This document shows, in pieces, positions 1-9,398 of a stretch of 64,000 nucleotides of DNA (positions within the stretch are counted from its first letter, which is position 1; every line of letters begins with the position of its first letter). The position numbers and the translations under genes are program-made. Under the pieces are notes generated by a model. It was given only the letters and a program-made list of their open reading frames with translations. It had not been told where the DNA came from and did no database searches. The stretch is from Bacteroides intestinalis. GTDB taxonomy: Bacteria; Bacteroidota; Bacteroidia; Bacteroidales; Bacteroidaceae. The stretch lies in assembly GCF_003464595.1 (NCBI RefSeq), contig NZ_QRZF01000004.1, forward strand, positions 434,001-498,000. The letters are read 5' to 3'.

Positions 1-672
1 ACTGCTCTTTCTGATATTATTGCGGGAAAAAGCCCTCACAATAACAGCAAAGGATGTGGCGGAGTTATGCGCATAGCTCCCATCCCTTTATATGGCCTAG
101 CCCAAGGAAGAATATCTAATATAGATGCACTTGACCGTCTTGCAGCAGATACAGCAGAACTTACTCATCAGCATCCATTAGGTTTTATTCCTGCAGTTCT
201 TATTTCCCATCTCATTTATCGTCTGGCAACCGACGAACATCCGGAAAAGGAAACATTCAAGGAGTATATCAGGGAAGGACTAGAATCCACACAGCGGATG
301 TTTTCCAACCATGCCGAAGAAGTTGAAAAATTTGTTTCTTTGGTAAAGAAGGCTATTCTTTTATCAGACATTTCAACTGATGATGTACGTACCATCGAAG
401 ACGAATTAGGGGGAGGTTGGGTCGCTGAAGAAACTGTTGCTATAGCCATCTACTGTACTTTAACCCATTTCGAGAACTTTGAAAAAGCCATGATCGCAGC
501 TGTGAATCATGCAGGTGACAGCGATTCTACGGGGGCTGTAACTGGTAACTTGTTAGGTGCAACTATTGGTTACGATGCGATACCCCAATTCTATAAAGAT
601 GACCTGGAACTGCATGATGTAGTATTGCATATCGCTGACGACCTGTATCACGGTAAAACAACACCTAAATAA
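1..672 (+). CDS. ADP-ribosylglycohydrolase family protein (5' end outside window)
   Basis: The reading frame is open from base 1, so the gene begins upstream; 223 residues are visible. Two family landmarks are present: SKGCGGVMRIAP near the start and NHAGDSDSTGAVTGNLLGA near residue 170 of the visible part, which carries the metal-binding Asp residues of the DraG/ARH fold. Members remove ADP-ribose from proteins or nucleic acids or hydrolyse related compounds in the cytoplasm; the substrate here cannot be told from sequence. A small unknown protein and a WG-repeat protein follow in the same direction, so it may be the upstream part of a short operon. The family call is firm and the exact substrate is unknown. 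Confidence 0.9.
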   Translation, partial: TALSDIIAGKSPHNNSKGCGGVMRIAPIPLYGLAQGRISNIDALDRLAADTAELTHQHPLGFIPAVLISHLIYRLATDEHPEKETFKEYIREGLESTQRMFSNHAEEVEKFVSLVKKAILLSDISTDDVRTIEDELGGGWVAEETVAIAIYCTLTHFENFEKAMIAAVNHAGDSDSTGAVTGNLLGATIGYDAIPQFYKDDLELHDVVLHIADDLYHGKTTPK

Positions 673-719
673 AAGCAATGAACATCTATAATGAAAGCCA
701 ATAATTCAGTAAGAGAAGT

Positions 720-1007
720 ATGAGACACAAGAAAAAATCCTTCATGGCAGATTATAGTATTATTAATGGAAAATATTTTTTCTGTTATGATGCTAGTAAC
801 GGTTCATGTTTTGGTAACGATTCAAAGCAAACATATATCATTAAGGATATTGATGCAAAGACTTTATTTACCACTCTTGGAATTAAGGATGAGAGTGGTT
901 TGAAATGGGCTCTTGACAGATTGCCCGATGCGGATAATGATATTACCCGATTGAAAGAATTCTGTGATGAGAACTGTATTTCCTATTATTATAAAATGGA
1001 GGATTAA
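720..1007 (+). CDS. Small hypothetical protein
   Basis: A 95-residue protein that I do not recognise. It has no signal peptide or membrane segment. It is rich in Asp, Lys and aromatic residues and ends in an acidic tail (YYYKMED). An in-frame ATG at 744 would give an 87-residue protein beginning MADYSIINGK and is an equally plausible start, because the first eight residues (MRHKKKSF) look unlike the rest. The stop lies only two bases before the ATG of the WG-repeat gene, which suggests that the two are translated together. It lies between an ADP-ribosylglycohydrolase and a WG-repeat protein. No function is assigned. Confidence 0.65.
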   Translation: MRHKKKSFMADYSIINGKYFFCYDASNGSCFGNDSKQTYIIKDIDAKTLFTTLGIKDESGLKWALDRLPDADNDITRLKEFCDENCISYYYKMED

Positions 1008-1009
1008 AA

Positions 1010-2197
1010 ATGAAACGAGCAATCATTTTATTTTGGCATGGACTAACCGGCATTCTGACCGGTATTGCCAATTGGATTACAGTAGTTTTAGGAATGAAAG
1101 ATAACTCGAAGTATGGAAAACTCCTGCGCCGTATTGTCGGCACCTGTTTCACTTTATTCGTAATTTTATGCACTGTTGCTGCGACTTGTAGCTTCTTTGA
1201 AACACTATGTAACCGCTATGATATTACATTTGCTGATACCCCGAAAGAAGTCTATACGCAATATCTTTCACGCAATGCAACTTTCTGCCGTGATAGTTAT
1301 TACGAAAAGGGATATGTCATCGACCGCAATGACAACAAGACACTGAAAAATATTCAGTGGATAGCTAAACCTCTGGGTAATGATTCGCTAATATGTTATA
1401 GTGATGGGAAACGGCGTGGATACTTCAATATGTTTACTGGGAAAGCAGCCATAAAACCCCGATATGATCATGCGTGGATATTCTCTGATGGATTAGCTTC
1501 AGTTGATGATAATGGTTGGATAAAATTTATCGATCCGGCCGGTAAAGTGATTATTGACAATCATCAACCCTATATTCCAGGTATGGAAGGATATGTGTTC
1601 CATAATGGATTTTGTGTGGTACATAATGAGTGTAGAGACAAAGTAGGACTGATAGACCTAACTGGCAAGTGGGTTTTAGAACCGCAATATTTCTCTATCC
1701 AACAATATGGCACGTTATTGATAGTAAATAACGGTATAGAAGAAACAGTAATGGACACTAAGTTAAATACTATCATCCCTTACGATAAAGCAAGTTACTG
1801 GATCCATGACGGTATTATCTTTAGCACGATGCAGGATCACACGATGCGTCAATATGATCTGCAAGGCAATCTCATAGACGACTTCTACATCAGCCATGTA
1901 GAGAAAATCACCTATCCTACAAATGAATTGCGCTATGGCACCACAAAGAATTACGATGATAATGGCAAAATAATAAGTGAAACGGAAGATAACGAACCAA
2001 CCAATATGCAAGCAATCGCCAGATGTATGTGTTATCAGGCAGAACAAGGATGGTACGGCCTGATGTCGCCGGATGGTCGAATCATTACACCTCCTTCATA
2101 TAGTACCATCACTGCTGTAGGAGCAGATCTATATCTCTGTGAATCTCAGAATGATTACGGCGTGCTACTGAATGGCAAAGGAGAACGGGTAAAATAA
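1010..2197 (+). CDS. WG-repeat membrane-anchored protein
   Basis: A 395-residue protein with one clear membrane segment at about residues 43-63, preceded by a positively charged stretch. The remainder is made of WG-type beta repeats, recognised by phrases of the kind GYFNMFTGKAAIKPRYD, VGLIDLTGKWVLEPQY and WYGLMSPDGRIITPPSY. WG repeats are thought to form beta-propeller-like surfaces for binding partners, and their ligands are mostly unknown. Given the N-terminal anchor, the repeat domain probably lies outside the cytoplasmic membrane. It starts two bases after the small gene upstream and is followed 20 bases later by the RelA/SpoT homologue, so the group may be one transcript. Confidence 0.8.
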   Translation: MKRAIILFWHGLTGILTGIANWITVVLGMKDNSKYGKLLRRIVGTCFTLFVILCTVAATCSFFETLCNRYDITFADTPKEVYTQYLSRNATFCRDSYYEKGYVIDRNDNKTLKNIQWIAKPLGNDSLICYSDGKRRGYFNMFTGKAAIKPRYDHAWIFSDGLASVDDNGWIKFIDPAGKVIIDNHQPYIPGMEGYVFHNGFCVVHNECRDKVGLIDLTGKWVLEPQYFSIQQYGTLLIVNNGIEETVMDTKLNTIIPYDKASYWIHDGIIFSTMQDHTMRQYDLQGNLIDDFYISHVEKITYPTNELRYGTTKNYDDNGKIISETEDNEPTNMQAIARCMCYQAEQGWYGLMSPDGRIITPPSYSTITAVGADLYLCESQNDYGVLLNGKGERVK

Positions 2198-2217
2198 CAA
2201 TATTATTCATAAAGACT

Positions 2218-4092
2218 ATGGAACAAGATTACGAAAAACTGATAAAAGAACGTGTAGAAAATCTTTTCCACACAATGGAGCAACGGGTTACCCCAAAAGA
2301 AATGGAGCAAATTAAAGCAGCTTATCAGCTGGCTCATGAAGCTCACAAAGGGCAGACGCGCAAAACAGGAGAACCCTATATCATTCATCCGATAGCAGTG
2401 GCCCGTATCGTTGCAGAAGAACTTATGCTGGGAGCAAATCCTGTGATTGCTGCTTTCTTACACGATGTGGTAGAAGACACACCACATACCGTAGAAGACA
2501 TTGAGAAACAATTCGGTGAAGATGTCGCTTTCTTAGTACGTGTGGTGACCAAACAGAAGAAAGAACACTACGAAATGTCCAAACAACTGGATAATTTCAA
2601 ACAGATGCTCGATTCTGTACATTATGACATACGTGCCATCCTGATAAAACTAGCGGACCGCTTGCATAATATGCGTACACTCGACAGCATGAAGCCTGAT
2701 AAACAAATGAAGATAGCAGGTGAAACTGATTATTTCTATGCCCCTTTAGCTAATCGCCTAGGCTTGTACGAGATAAAAACAGAACTGGAAAATCTCAGTT
2801 TCCGTTTCCGTTGTCCGCATGAATATGCACAGTTCATAGAACTGCTTCAACAAGACAAAAGCGATAATCATACCGATCTAAAATCTTTCACTGATAAGAT
2901 AGGAAGTATTCTTCAGAAGCATAATATTCAAGCAAAGATAGAGGTACAATATAGAATGCCCTATAGTCTTTGGCATAAGATAAATCAATCCCATAAGGAC
3001 TTCAAGCACCTGGATCATAGGCATTTCATCCAGATCATTTTTCCCGATGACTTAGAAGCATCGGAAAAGAACATATGCTTAAAAATCTACTCACTATTGA
3101 CAGATATATTCAAAGAAAAACCGGGTAGTATTGCCAACTATGTGGATTCTCCGAAAGAGAACGGCTATCAAAGTTTTCATGTAAAATTACTGTCCGAACA
3201 CGGCGTCTGGGAAGAAATACATATCAGCAGCGAACGGATGATTTATAATTCACAGTTTGGCTGTGTAGCCAGCCGTTCAGAAAGCAATATAAAGAAGTGG
3301 ATCGAAAAGTTCAAGTTCGTTTTACAAGACATTGCTTATCACAGTCAAGATGGCTGGTTCATCGAAAATGTCGTTTCATCTTTTTATAATGATGACATTA
3401 TGGTCTTTACTCCCAAGGGGCAAGCAGTTATTCTACCACAACATGCCACGGCTTTGGACTTCGCCTTTGAAATACACAGCCGGTTAGGAGAACATGCCCA
3501 ATATGCCCGTATCAATGGAAAATTATGCTCTATCAAGACCGTACTTCACCGTGGGGATTGTGTAGAAGTTGGAGCAAACGAACAAACACATCCACAGCCG
3601 GATTGGATCAATCACGTCTTAACTTATAAGGCAAAACGTTATTTGCGCACTTATCTGTATCGGATGAAAAAGATACCATATCAACGTTGCCCCTACTGTC
3701 ACCCACTCCCGGGAGATGAAGTCATCGGATTTACAGAAAATGACAAATCAGTAACCATTCATAAACGTGATTGCCCCACAGCTATCCGTTTGGCTTCACA
3801 GAAGGGTGATTCCATTGTATCCATCGAATTCAAAGAAGACAATGATATTCTGTATCCGGTACGAATTCATATCAAGGCAATAGACCGCTATCATCTGTTA
3901 AGTGACCTGATTGACTGCATCACCAATAAACTAAAGCTTTCTATTGAAAGTTTACACACCACCACAACAGACGAAATAGTGGACTGTTTCATTAATTTTT
4001 CGGTCCACTCATTCAATGAGTTACAAATTATTATCAGTCACATCAATCGCATAAAGGGAGTGGATGAAGTACAAAGAGAAGAACTAAAATGA
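2218..4092 (+). CDS. RelA/SpoT homologue, probably hydrolase-biased
   Basis: A 624-residue long-type RSH protein. The HD hydrolase domain looks intact: HPIAVARIV with H57, the HDVVEDT block at 82-88 and LADRLHNMRT near 142-151. The synthetase region (about 220-350) keeps SPKENGYQSFH but the block that normally reads D-L-x-A-I-R is altered (H269 where the Mg-binding Asp is expected, I274 where the Arg is expected), and the upstream R-x-K-x-x-S motif reads YRMPYSLWHKI. A TGS domain follows (about 392-452), then a zinc-finger/RIS-like module (CPYC...DCP, about 491-525) and a C-terminal ACT-like region. The family is known to make and degrade (p)ppGpp. From the altered motifs I infer that this copy mainly degrades it, and that another RSH protein elsewhere would supply synthesis. 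Confidence 0.88.
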   Translation: MEQDYEKLIKERVENLFHTMEQRVTPKEMEQIKAAYQLAHEAHKGQTRKTGEPYIIHPIAVARIVAEELMLGANPVIAAFLHDVVEDTPHTVEDIEKQFGEDVAFLVRVVTKQKKEHYEMSKQLDNFKQMLDSVHYDIRAILIKLADRLHNMRTLDSMKPDKQMKIAGETDYFYAPLANRLGLYEIKTELENLSFRFRCPHEYAQFIELLQQDKSDNHTDLKSFTDKIGSILQKHNIQAKIEVQYRMPYSLWHKINQSHKDFKHLDHRHFIQIIFPDDLEASEKNICLKIYSLLTDIFKEKPGSIANYVDSPKENGYQSFHVKLLSEHGVWEEIHISSERMIYNSQFGCVASRSESNIKKWIEKFKFVLQDIAYHSQDGWFIENVVSSFYNDDIMVFTPKGQAVILPQHATALDFAFEIHSRLGEHAQYARINGKLCSIKTVLHRGDCVEVGANEQTHPQPDWINHVLTYKAKRYLRTYLYRMKKIPYQRCPYCHPLPGDEVIGFTENDKSVTIHKRDCPTAIRLASQKGDSIVSIEFKEDNDILYPVRIHIKAIDRYHLLSDLIDCITNKLKLSIESLHTTTTDEIVDCFINFSVHSFNELQIIISHINRIKGVDEVQREELK

Positions 4093-4184
4093 ATATTATC
4101 ATCTTATTCTTCCCACTCAATCCAATTATAAAACCATATAGTCATAAAAACGGCCGTTTATCCAATTTTTATTTATTATATAAT

Positions 4185-4215
4185 TTTGATATAACGAATA
4201 GTTCTTTTAACTTTG
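4185..4215 (+). promoter_or_regulatory. Promoter of the DUF5723 gene
   Basis: TTTG at 4185-4188, a 19-base spacer, then TAACTTTG at 4208-4215. This matches the Bacteroides primary sigma pattern (-33 TTTG, -7 TAnnTTTG). It lies about 50 bases ahead of the ATG at 4268, in a 175-base AT-rich gap. Confidence 0.75.
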
Positions 4216-4267
4216 CGACAACAGATATAAGTAATCATTAACAGTAACCCACAATTTACGAAGCACA

Positions 4268-5575
4268 ATGAGAAAGCTTTTACTTCTGGGGATTTGCATC
4301 TCTTTTCTTCTCCCCACAGTTATGCAAGCGCAATACATGCGCTCATCTTACTTTATGGAAGGTAGCAGTACCCGCATGCAGTTGAATCCGGCAATGCAAC
4401 CCAAGCGTGGCTATGTCAATTTACCTGTAATAGGTTCATTAGCAGCCGAGGTATCCTCCAACTCTCTGGGTATCCAGGATGTTATTGACGTCTTTGACTC
4501 TGACGGAGAGTTTTACAACAATGATAAGTTCTACAACCGTCTGAAAGGAATGAATGAGCTGAACATCAATCTCAATACGGATGTCATCTCTTTCGGATTC
4601 TATAGAGGCAAAGGATTCTGGTCATTCAATGTAGGAGCACGTGTAGATGTGGATGCAACTATTCCTAAAACCATGTTCGAATATCTGCGTGCCATAGATA
4701 CAGAAGATTTTACTTGGGGAAGTAGCAGAACCTTTAATATCCAGAATGAGAAATTACGTCTGAACTCTTATATAGAGGTGGGGGCAGGTTATTCACGTGC
4801 TATAAACGACCGTCTGACCATAGGTGGTAAAGCCAAACTATTGTTAGGTGCCGGAAACCTGAATTTAAAAATCAACCAACTTTATATATCAGGCAAAGAA
4901 GCAGGCCTAGACTCCGAATTTCAACTAAAATCAGATGCCTATCTGGAAGCCTCTGCTAAAGGTCTGGACTTGGAAGAAGAAAATGGATACATCACGGATC
5001 TGGACTATAATAATTTCGGTATCAGTGGATACGGAGCAGGCTTAGATCTGGGAGCAAGCTATCAGGTTATGAAAAACCTTACGTTCTCTGCTGCCATCCT
5101 CGACTTAGGTTTTATCTCTTGGGGTAAATCAAGCACCCAGATAGCCGAATCAAACAAAGATATCGCTATTGATAAAGATAATTACAGTGAATCTACTGAT
5201 GTACTGGACTTTGAATTGTACGGTTTGCAGAAGAAAGAGAATAAATCCCGCACCACTTCCTTATCCCCGACTATGGTTTTAGGAGGAGAATACGGATTCC
5301 TGAATAATAAACTGGGAGTAGGATTATTATCAACTACCCGCTTCGGTCAGTTAAAGACATATTCCGAATTGACTTTATCCGCCAACTATCGTCCGAACAC
5401 TTTAATCAACGCTACATTAAGTTACTCCATGCTTCAAGGTGGTGAAACATTCGGCTTTGCTTTCAAGGTAGGTCCTTTGATGCTGGGTACTGACTATATG
5501 TTCTTCGGAAATAACTCCAAACATGTAAATGCTTTCATCGGACTTTCTATTCCTTTGGGAAGAAAGAAGATATAA
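4268..5575 (+). CDS. DUF5723 family outer-membrane protein
   Basis: A 435-residue protein with a classic signal peptide (residues 1-21, ending VMQA before QYMRSSYF). The mature part is rich in alternating polar and aromatic strands, such as VISFGFYRGKGFWSFNVGAR and the C-terminal LMLGTDYMFFGNNSKH then AFIGLSIPLG, as expected for a transmembrane beta-barrel. It matches my memory of DUF5723, a Bacteroidetes family of outer-membrane barrels related in layout to the FadL/PorV group. No substrate is known. It has its own promoter and faces the Smr gene convergently across an inverted repeat, so it is probably a single-gene transcript. Confidence 0.8.
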   Translation: MRKLLLLGICISFLLPTVMQAQYMRSSYFMEGSSTRMQLNPAMQPKRGYVNLPVIGSLAAEVSSNSLGIQDVIDVFDSDGEFYNNDKFYNRLKGMNELNINLNTDVISFGFYRGKGFWSFNVGARVDVDATIPKTMFEYLRAIDTEDFTWGSSRTFNIQNEKLRLNSYIEVGAGYSRAINDRLTIGGKAKLLLGAGNLNLKINQLYISGKEAGLDSEFQLKSDAYLEASAKGLDLEEENGYITDLDYNNFGISGYGAGLDLGASYQVMKNLTFSAAILDLGFISWGKSSTQIAESNKDIAIDKDNYSESTDVLDFELYGLQKKENKSRTTSLSPTMVLGGEYGFLNNKLGVGLLSTTRFGQLKTYSELTLSANYRPNTLINATLSYSMLQGGETFGFAFKVGPLMLGTDYMFFGNNSKHVNAFIGLSIPLGRKKI

Positions 5576-5587
5576 GAGCTACAAAGC

Positions 5588-5652
5588 TACGAGCTACAAG
5601 TACGAGTGCCTTTCGGAATGAAAGCGCAGCTACTTGTAGCTTGTAGCTCGTA
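5588..5652. terminator. Inverted-repeat element between convergent genes, likely two-way terminator
   Basis: TACGAGCTACAAG at 5588-5600 pairs perfectly with CTTGTAGCTCGTA at 5640-5652. The whole gap 5576-5661 is built of AGCTACAAG/AGCTACGAG words in both orientations. It separates two convergent genes, as a bidirectional terminator would. The same word family recurs at 44773-44872. Confidence 0.55.
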
Positions 5653-5661
5653 ACCCCGTAA

Positions 5662-6765
5662 CTATTTTATCGTCACCATCGTCGCTCCAAAACCATATTC
5701 CTGGAAAGAAGCATCCTGATGCCGGAAATTCGGATATTTACGTTTCAGCTCTTCCAGCAATGCTTTGCGCAACACGCCATCACCCTTACCGTGAATAAAA
5801 ACAATGCGCTGTTCACGTTTATTCTTATATTGCTCCAAAACTTCTCGGAATTTGTCCAACTGGTAATTCAATATTTCACTGTTACTCATCCCTTTAGTAT
5901 CGTCCAGCAATTCTCCGATATGTAAATCAATCTCGATGATACCATTTTGTCCACCGCGCTTCACAATTGGCTGAGACTTTGGTTTATCTTCAGTTTTCTT
6001 TTGCAGCAAAGCAGATTGTAAATCTTCAGCTGATACATACACCTGTTTGGTGGGAACATCATCTTTCACTATATCATAAATCAGTGCAGGTGTCTCAAAG
6101 AATTCTGATTCCTGGAATGTGTGTAGTTTATAGAACTTCACCGTATCTATGCGAAGTTCCACACTGACTGCCGGCTTCAAAGCAAAAGAACGATCCTCTT
6201 TAAAAGCAATGAACTGTACTGCAACATGTTCACGGTCATTCAGTTCCACCTTCTCAAATTCTTCCAGCAGCAACTTCGTATTCGGCTCTACTATTCCATT
6301 GGAACGGACATTCCATGCTTTTCCTTCTGCACAGAGGTAAGTGTAATACAGATAGTAATTGCTATCATTCACCAGATAAGATTCGAAAGGAGTAGTACTG
6401 ACAGCCTTAATATCTTCCGGTACAAAAGCCAGAAAAACATTTAGAATATCTCCCCCACGCATTTCCGGCTGACGGTAAACAGATACCTGCGGCTTGGACA
6501 AGCGCTGCACTTCACTATCTTCCTGAACCGGGTGAGAAATAGAAGAACGTACCGGCTTTTCCTCCGCTTTCTTCGGAGCTGCCTTCGGCACCGGCCGGGT
6601 CATATTATAATCATCCGTATCAATTACTACGCACTCACGCATGGGCATCGGAATATCAAAGCCATCGGCATCTTCCACCAATACAATATCTTTCCCCCTG
6701 AATCCTTTCACGATTCCTCCGCCGATTTCATTGAGGAAACGTACTTTATCACCAATTTTCATCAT
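5662..6765 (-). CDS. DUF2027 and Smr domain protein
   Basis: A 367-residue protein. The N-terminus ([20 protein letters not shown]) resembles a small KOW/SH3-like domain, then comes a Lys/Pro-rich linker (about 55-100), a central DUF2027 region (about 110-270), and a C-terminal Smr domain (about 285-367) with the hallmark DLH ([11 protein letters not shown]) and [12 protein letters not shown] motifs. Smr domains are nucleic-acid nicking or binding modules, best known from the C-terminus of MutS2. The role of this Bacteroidetes architecture is not established. Two ATGs are adjacent at the start (MMKIG) and either could be used. It is convergent with the DUF5723 gene. Confidence 0.85.
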   Translation of the reverse strand: MMKIGDKVRFLNEIGGGIVKGFRGKDIVLVEDADGFDIPMPMRECVVIDTDDYNMTRPVPKAAPKKAEEKPVRSSISHPVQEDSEVQRLSKPQVSVYRQPEMRGGDILNVFLAFVPEDIKAVSTTPFESYLVNDSNYYLYYTYLCAEGKAWNVRSNGIVEPNTKLLLEEFEKVELNDREHVAVQFIAFKEDRSFALKPAVSVELRIDTVKFYKLHTFQESEFFETPALIYDIVKDDVPTKQVYVSAEDLQSALLQKKTEDKPKSQPIVKRGGQNGIIEIDLHIGELLDDTKGMSNSEILNYQLDKFREVLEQYKNKREQRIVFIHGKGDGVLRKALLEELKRKYPNFRHQDASFQEYGFGATMVTIK

Positions 6766-6881
6766 ATCATTTACAATTTAGCTATTTACAATTTATGATT
6801 GGAGTTGCTTAAACAAACAATCGTTCTACAAAGATACGGTAACTCAATAAAAAAAGATAGAAAAAAGACGATAAATATCCG

Positions 6882-6889
6882 TACCTTTG
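6882..6889 (+). promoter_or_regulatory. -7 element upstream of queA
   Basis: TACCTTTG fits TAnnTTTG and lies 21 bases before the ATG at 6911. It overlaps a TTG codon at 6887 that opens the same reading frame, so that upstream start would have to sit inside the promoter and is unlikely. I could not see a good -33 element. Confidence 0.55.
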
Positions 6890-6910
6890 CAGCCCGTAAA
6901 GAAGTTTATC

Positions 6911-8140
6911 ATGAAAGAAGATCCAAAACATATCCGTATCAGCGAATTCAATTATCCATTACCGGATGAGCGCATTGCCAAATTTCCTCTGCCGGTGCGC
7001 GATCAGTCCAAACTCCTGGTCTACCGTCACGGCGAAGTTTCCGAAGATCACTTCACTTCACTTCCATCCTATCTGCCGGCAGGAAGTCTGATGATATTCA
7101 ATAATACGAAAGTGATACAGGCACGACTGCACTTCCGCAAAGACACCGGTGCTCTGATTGAAGTATTTTGCCTGGAACCCATTGAACCAAACGACTATGT
7201 CCTCAATTTCCAGCAAACCGAACACGCTGCCTGGCTCTGCATGATCGGTAATCTGAAGAAATGGAAAGAAGGCACGCTAAAACGGGAAATGACCGTAAAA
7301 GGGCAACCGATAACTCTGACTGCCACTCGTGGTGAATGTCATGGCACCAGTCATTGGGTTGATTTCCGTTGGGATAATCCGGAGATTACTTTTGCTGATA
7401 TTCTTGAAGTATTCGGAGAACTCCCCATTCCGCCATACTTGAACCGGGATACTCAGGAAAGCGACAAGGAAACCTATCAGACTGTTTATTCTAAAATAAA
7501 AGGCTCCGTAGCTGCTCCTACTGCCGGACTACACTTTACCCCCCGTGTACTGGATGCTCTGAAAGAAAAAGGTATTGATCTCGAAGAACTGACATTGCAC
7601 GTAGGTGCAGGTACTTTCAAACCCGTTAAAAGTGAAGAGATTGAAGGGCACGAAATGCATACGGAATATATTTCCGTGTCACGCGGAACCATTGAAAAGC
7701 TGATAGCACACGATGGAAAAGCAATTGCAGTAGGTACTACTTCAGTAAGAACACTGGAAAGCCTCTACCATATCGGCGTTACTCTACTAAAAAATCCGGA
7801 TGCCACAGAAGAAGAACTTCACGTCTGCCAATGGCAACCTTATGAAACAGCTGAAGAAACTGCAAATATTACATCTGTAAAAGCTCTGCAAGCTATACTC
7901 GACTATCTGAACCATCACAATATGGAAGCCTTGCACACCAGCACGCAGATCATTATCGCACCGGGATACGACTACAAGATTGTATGTGCCATGGTCACTA
8001 ATTTCCATCAACCACAAAGTACATTGCTATTGCTTGTCTCGGCTTTTGTAAAAGGTAACTGGCGCAAGATATATGACTTCGCATTAGGTCATGACTTCCG
8101 TTTTCTGAGTTATGGAGATTCTTCATTATTAATACCGTAA
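6911..8140 (+). CDS. queA: S-adenosylmethionine:tRNA ribosyltransferase-isomerase QueA
   Basis: About 409 residues from the ATG at 6911. QueA transfers the ribosyl part of S-adenosylmethionine to 7-aminomethyl-7-deazaguanine in tRNA, the step that makes epoxyqueuosine. The family signatures are clear: FNNTKVIQAR, AAPTAGLHFTPRVL, HVGAGTFKPV, GHEMHTEY and the C-terminal TNFHQPQSTLLLLVSAF with FLSYGDSSLL. It is longer than the roughly 350 residues usual in proteobacteria; the extra length is in the second half (residues around 290-320). The start was chosen because the TTG at 6887 lies in the -7 element. No other queuosine gene is in the window. Confidence 0.92.
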   Translation: MKEDPKHIRISEFNYPLPDERIAKFPLPVRDQSKLLVYRHGEVSEDHFTSLPSYLPAGSLMIFNNTKVIQARLHFRKDTGALIEVFCLEPIEPNDYVLNFQQTEHAAWLCMIGNLKKWKEGTLKREMTVKGQPITLTATRGECHGTSHWVDFRWDNPEITFADILEVFGELPIPPYLNRDTQESDKETYQTVYSKIKGSVAAPTAGLHFTPRVLDALKEKGIDLEELTLHVGAGTFKPVKSEEIEGHEMHTEYISVSRGTIEKLIAHDGKAIAVGTTSVRTLESLYHIGVTLLKNPDATEEELHVCQWQPYETAEETANITSVKALQAILDYLNHHNMEALHTSTQIIIAPGYDYKIVCAMVTNFHQPQSTLLLLVSAFVKGNWRKIYDFALGHDFRFLSYGDSSLLIP

Positions 8141-8177
8141 TCATAGCTGGTACATATAAGGCCCAAAAATATCTATT

Positions 8178-8759
8178 ATGAACGACGAACTAACATTAAT
8201 TGAAAATAAGATTTACGAAGTACGTGGAACTAAAGTCATGCTGGATTTTGACTTGGCGGAACTTTATGGAATAGAAACAAGAACATTAAAGCAAGCTGTA
8301 AGACGAAATATTGAGCGATTTCCTGAAGACTTTATGTTTACGCTGACTAAAGAAGAAGCTAATAATCTGATACACATAGGGGTATCACAAAATGTGATAC
8401 CCCCCGAATATAATATTGGTGCTACAAGTGTATTTGCCTTTACAGAAAATGGTGTATCTATGCTTTCATCTGTCCTGCGCAGCCCGCTTGCTATTCAAAT
8501 CAACATCAACATAATGCGAGCATTTACGCGAATGCATCAACTTATTTTTGCATACAAAGAAAATAATCTTTCCGTAAAAGATGAATTGGAACAAATAAAA
8601 CAACAACTTGCCGAAATAGCCGAAGATTTAGAAAGTAATGAACGAGATCACGAAAGTCTCTTCAACGCCATAGCAGAAATATCTCTCAAACTACAACTTA
8701 ACCAATCCAATCCCGGACGCATTGCCGTGAAAGGATTTAAAAATGATTCACAACAATGA
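8178..8759 (+). CDS. ORF6N domain protein
   Basis: A 193-residue protein. Residues 8-95 match the ORF6N domain (start IENKIYEVRGTKVMLDFDLA, then LYGIETRTLKQAVRRN, RFPEDFMFTLTKEE and FAFTENGVSMLSSVL), a DNA-binding fold related to KilA-N and common in phage and accessory DNA. The C-terminal half (about 125-185) is charged and predicted coiled coil. Its stop overlaps the next start (ATGA at 8756-8759), so it is translationally coupled to the Nudix gene. Its target is unknown; a phage origin is possible but no other phage gene is nearby. Confidence 0.85.
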   Translation: MNDELTLIENKIYEVRGTKVMLDFDLAELYGIETRTLKQAVRRNIERFPEDFMFTLTKEEANNLIHIGVSQNVIPPEYNIGATSVFAFTENGVSMLSSVLRSPLAIQININIMRAFTRMHQLIFAYKENNLSVKDELEQIKQQLAEIAEDLESNERDHESLFNAIAEISLKLQLNQSNPGRIAVKGFKNDSQQ

Positions 8760-9262
8760 ACAGCGATAATAGCCAAGAAATGTTTCCTATCGTCGACGAA
8801 CAGGGAAATATCACAGGTGCCGCTACACGTGGCGAATGCCACAGTGGTAGCAAACTCTTGCATCCGGTCATTCACCTTCACGTTTTTAATTCCAAAGGCG
8901 AACTGTATATGCAGAAACGTCCCGAATGGAAAGATATCCAGCCGGGAAAGTGGGATACTTCGGTAGGAGGACATGTAGACCTGGGTGAAAGTGTAGAAAT
9001 GGCGTTGAAGCGCGAAGTACGCGAAGAGTTAGGCATCACCGACTTTACTCCCGAAACTATTACGAGTTACGTCTTTGAATCTGCACGCGAAAAAGAGCTT
9101 GTCTTTGTACACAAAACGGTTTACGACGGCGAGATACAACCAAGCGATGAATTGGACGATGGTCGTTTCTGGACCATAGAGGAGATTAAAGAAAATATGG
9201 GGAAAGGTGTGTTTACACCGAACTTTGAGGGGGAGATAGAGAAAGTAATCGAACCACTTTAA
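8756..9262 (+). CDS. Nudix hydrolase, isopentenyl-diphosphate-isomerase-like subgroup
   Basis: A 168-residue protein with a complete Nudix box at residues 72-94 (G-x5-E-x7-RE-x2-EE-x-G), so the metal-binding catalytic helix is intact. The N-terminal part (MFPIVDEQGNITG, RGECHSG, HPVIHLHVFN) follows the layout of Nudix proteins related to IPP isomerase and YfcD. It would hydrolyse a nucleoside diphosphate-linked compound or similar; the substrate cannot be predicted. The four-base overlap with the ORF6N gene suggests co-translation. Confidence 0.88.
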   Translation: MNSDNSQEMFPIVDEQGNITGAATRGECHSGSKLLHPVIHLHVFNSKGELYMQKRPEWKDIQPGKWDTSVGGHVDLGESVEMALKREVREELGITDFTPETITSYVFESAREKELVFVHKTVYDGEIQPSDELDDGRFWTIEEIKENMGKGVFTPNFEGEIEKVIEPL

Positions 9263-9360
9263 CCTTGATACTAACTGTAATTATGCAGAACTTTATCAAA
9301 GCATCTATTTAAAATAATCCCATTAATCTGCAACTTCTAATACAAAAAATCCCCTAAACA

Positions 9361-9392
9361 CTTGACATCGCCTCCTCGATGTCGTATATTTG
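9361..9392 (+). promoter_or_regulatory. Promoter with a dyad in its spacer, no gene downstream
   Basis: CTTG at 9361-9364 and TATATTTG at 9385-9392 with a 20-base spacer form a good Bacteroides promoter. The spacer holds an inverted repeat, GACATCG (9364-9370) and CGATGTC (9377-9383), which could be an operator. The only thing downstream is the terminator at 9434-9466. Confidence 0.6.
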
Positions 9393-9398
9393 TATCGG

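Noticed and set aside
6887..6910. An eight-residue N-terminal extension of queA from TTG
   Set aside because: The TTG lies inside the -7 element TACCTTTG, so it would not be transcribed.
8178..8759. A prophage marked by the ORF6N gene
   Set aside because: No other phage gene, integrase or attachment site lies nearby. The next gene is a Nudix hydrolase in the same operon.
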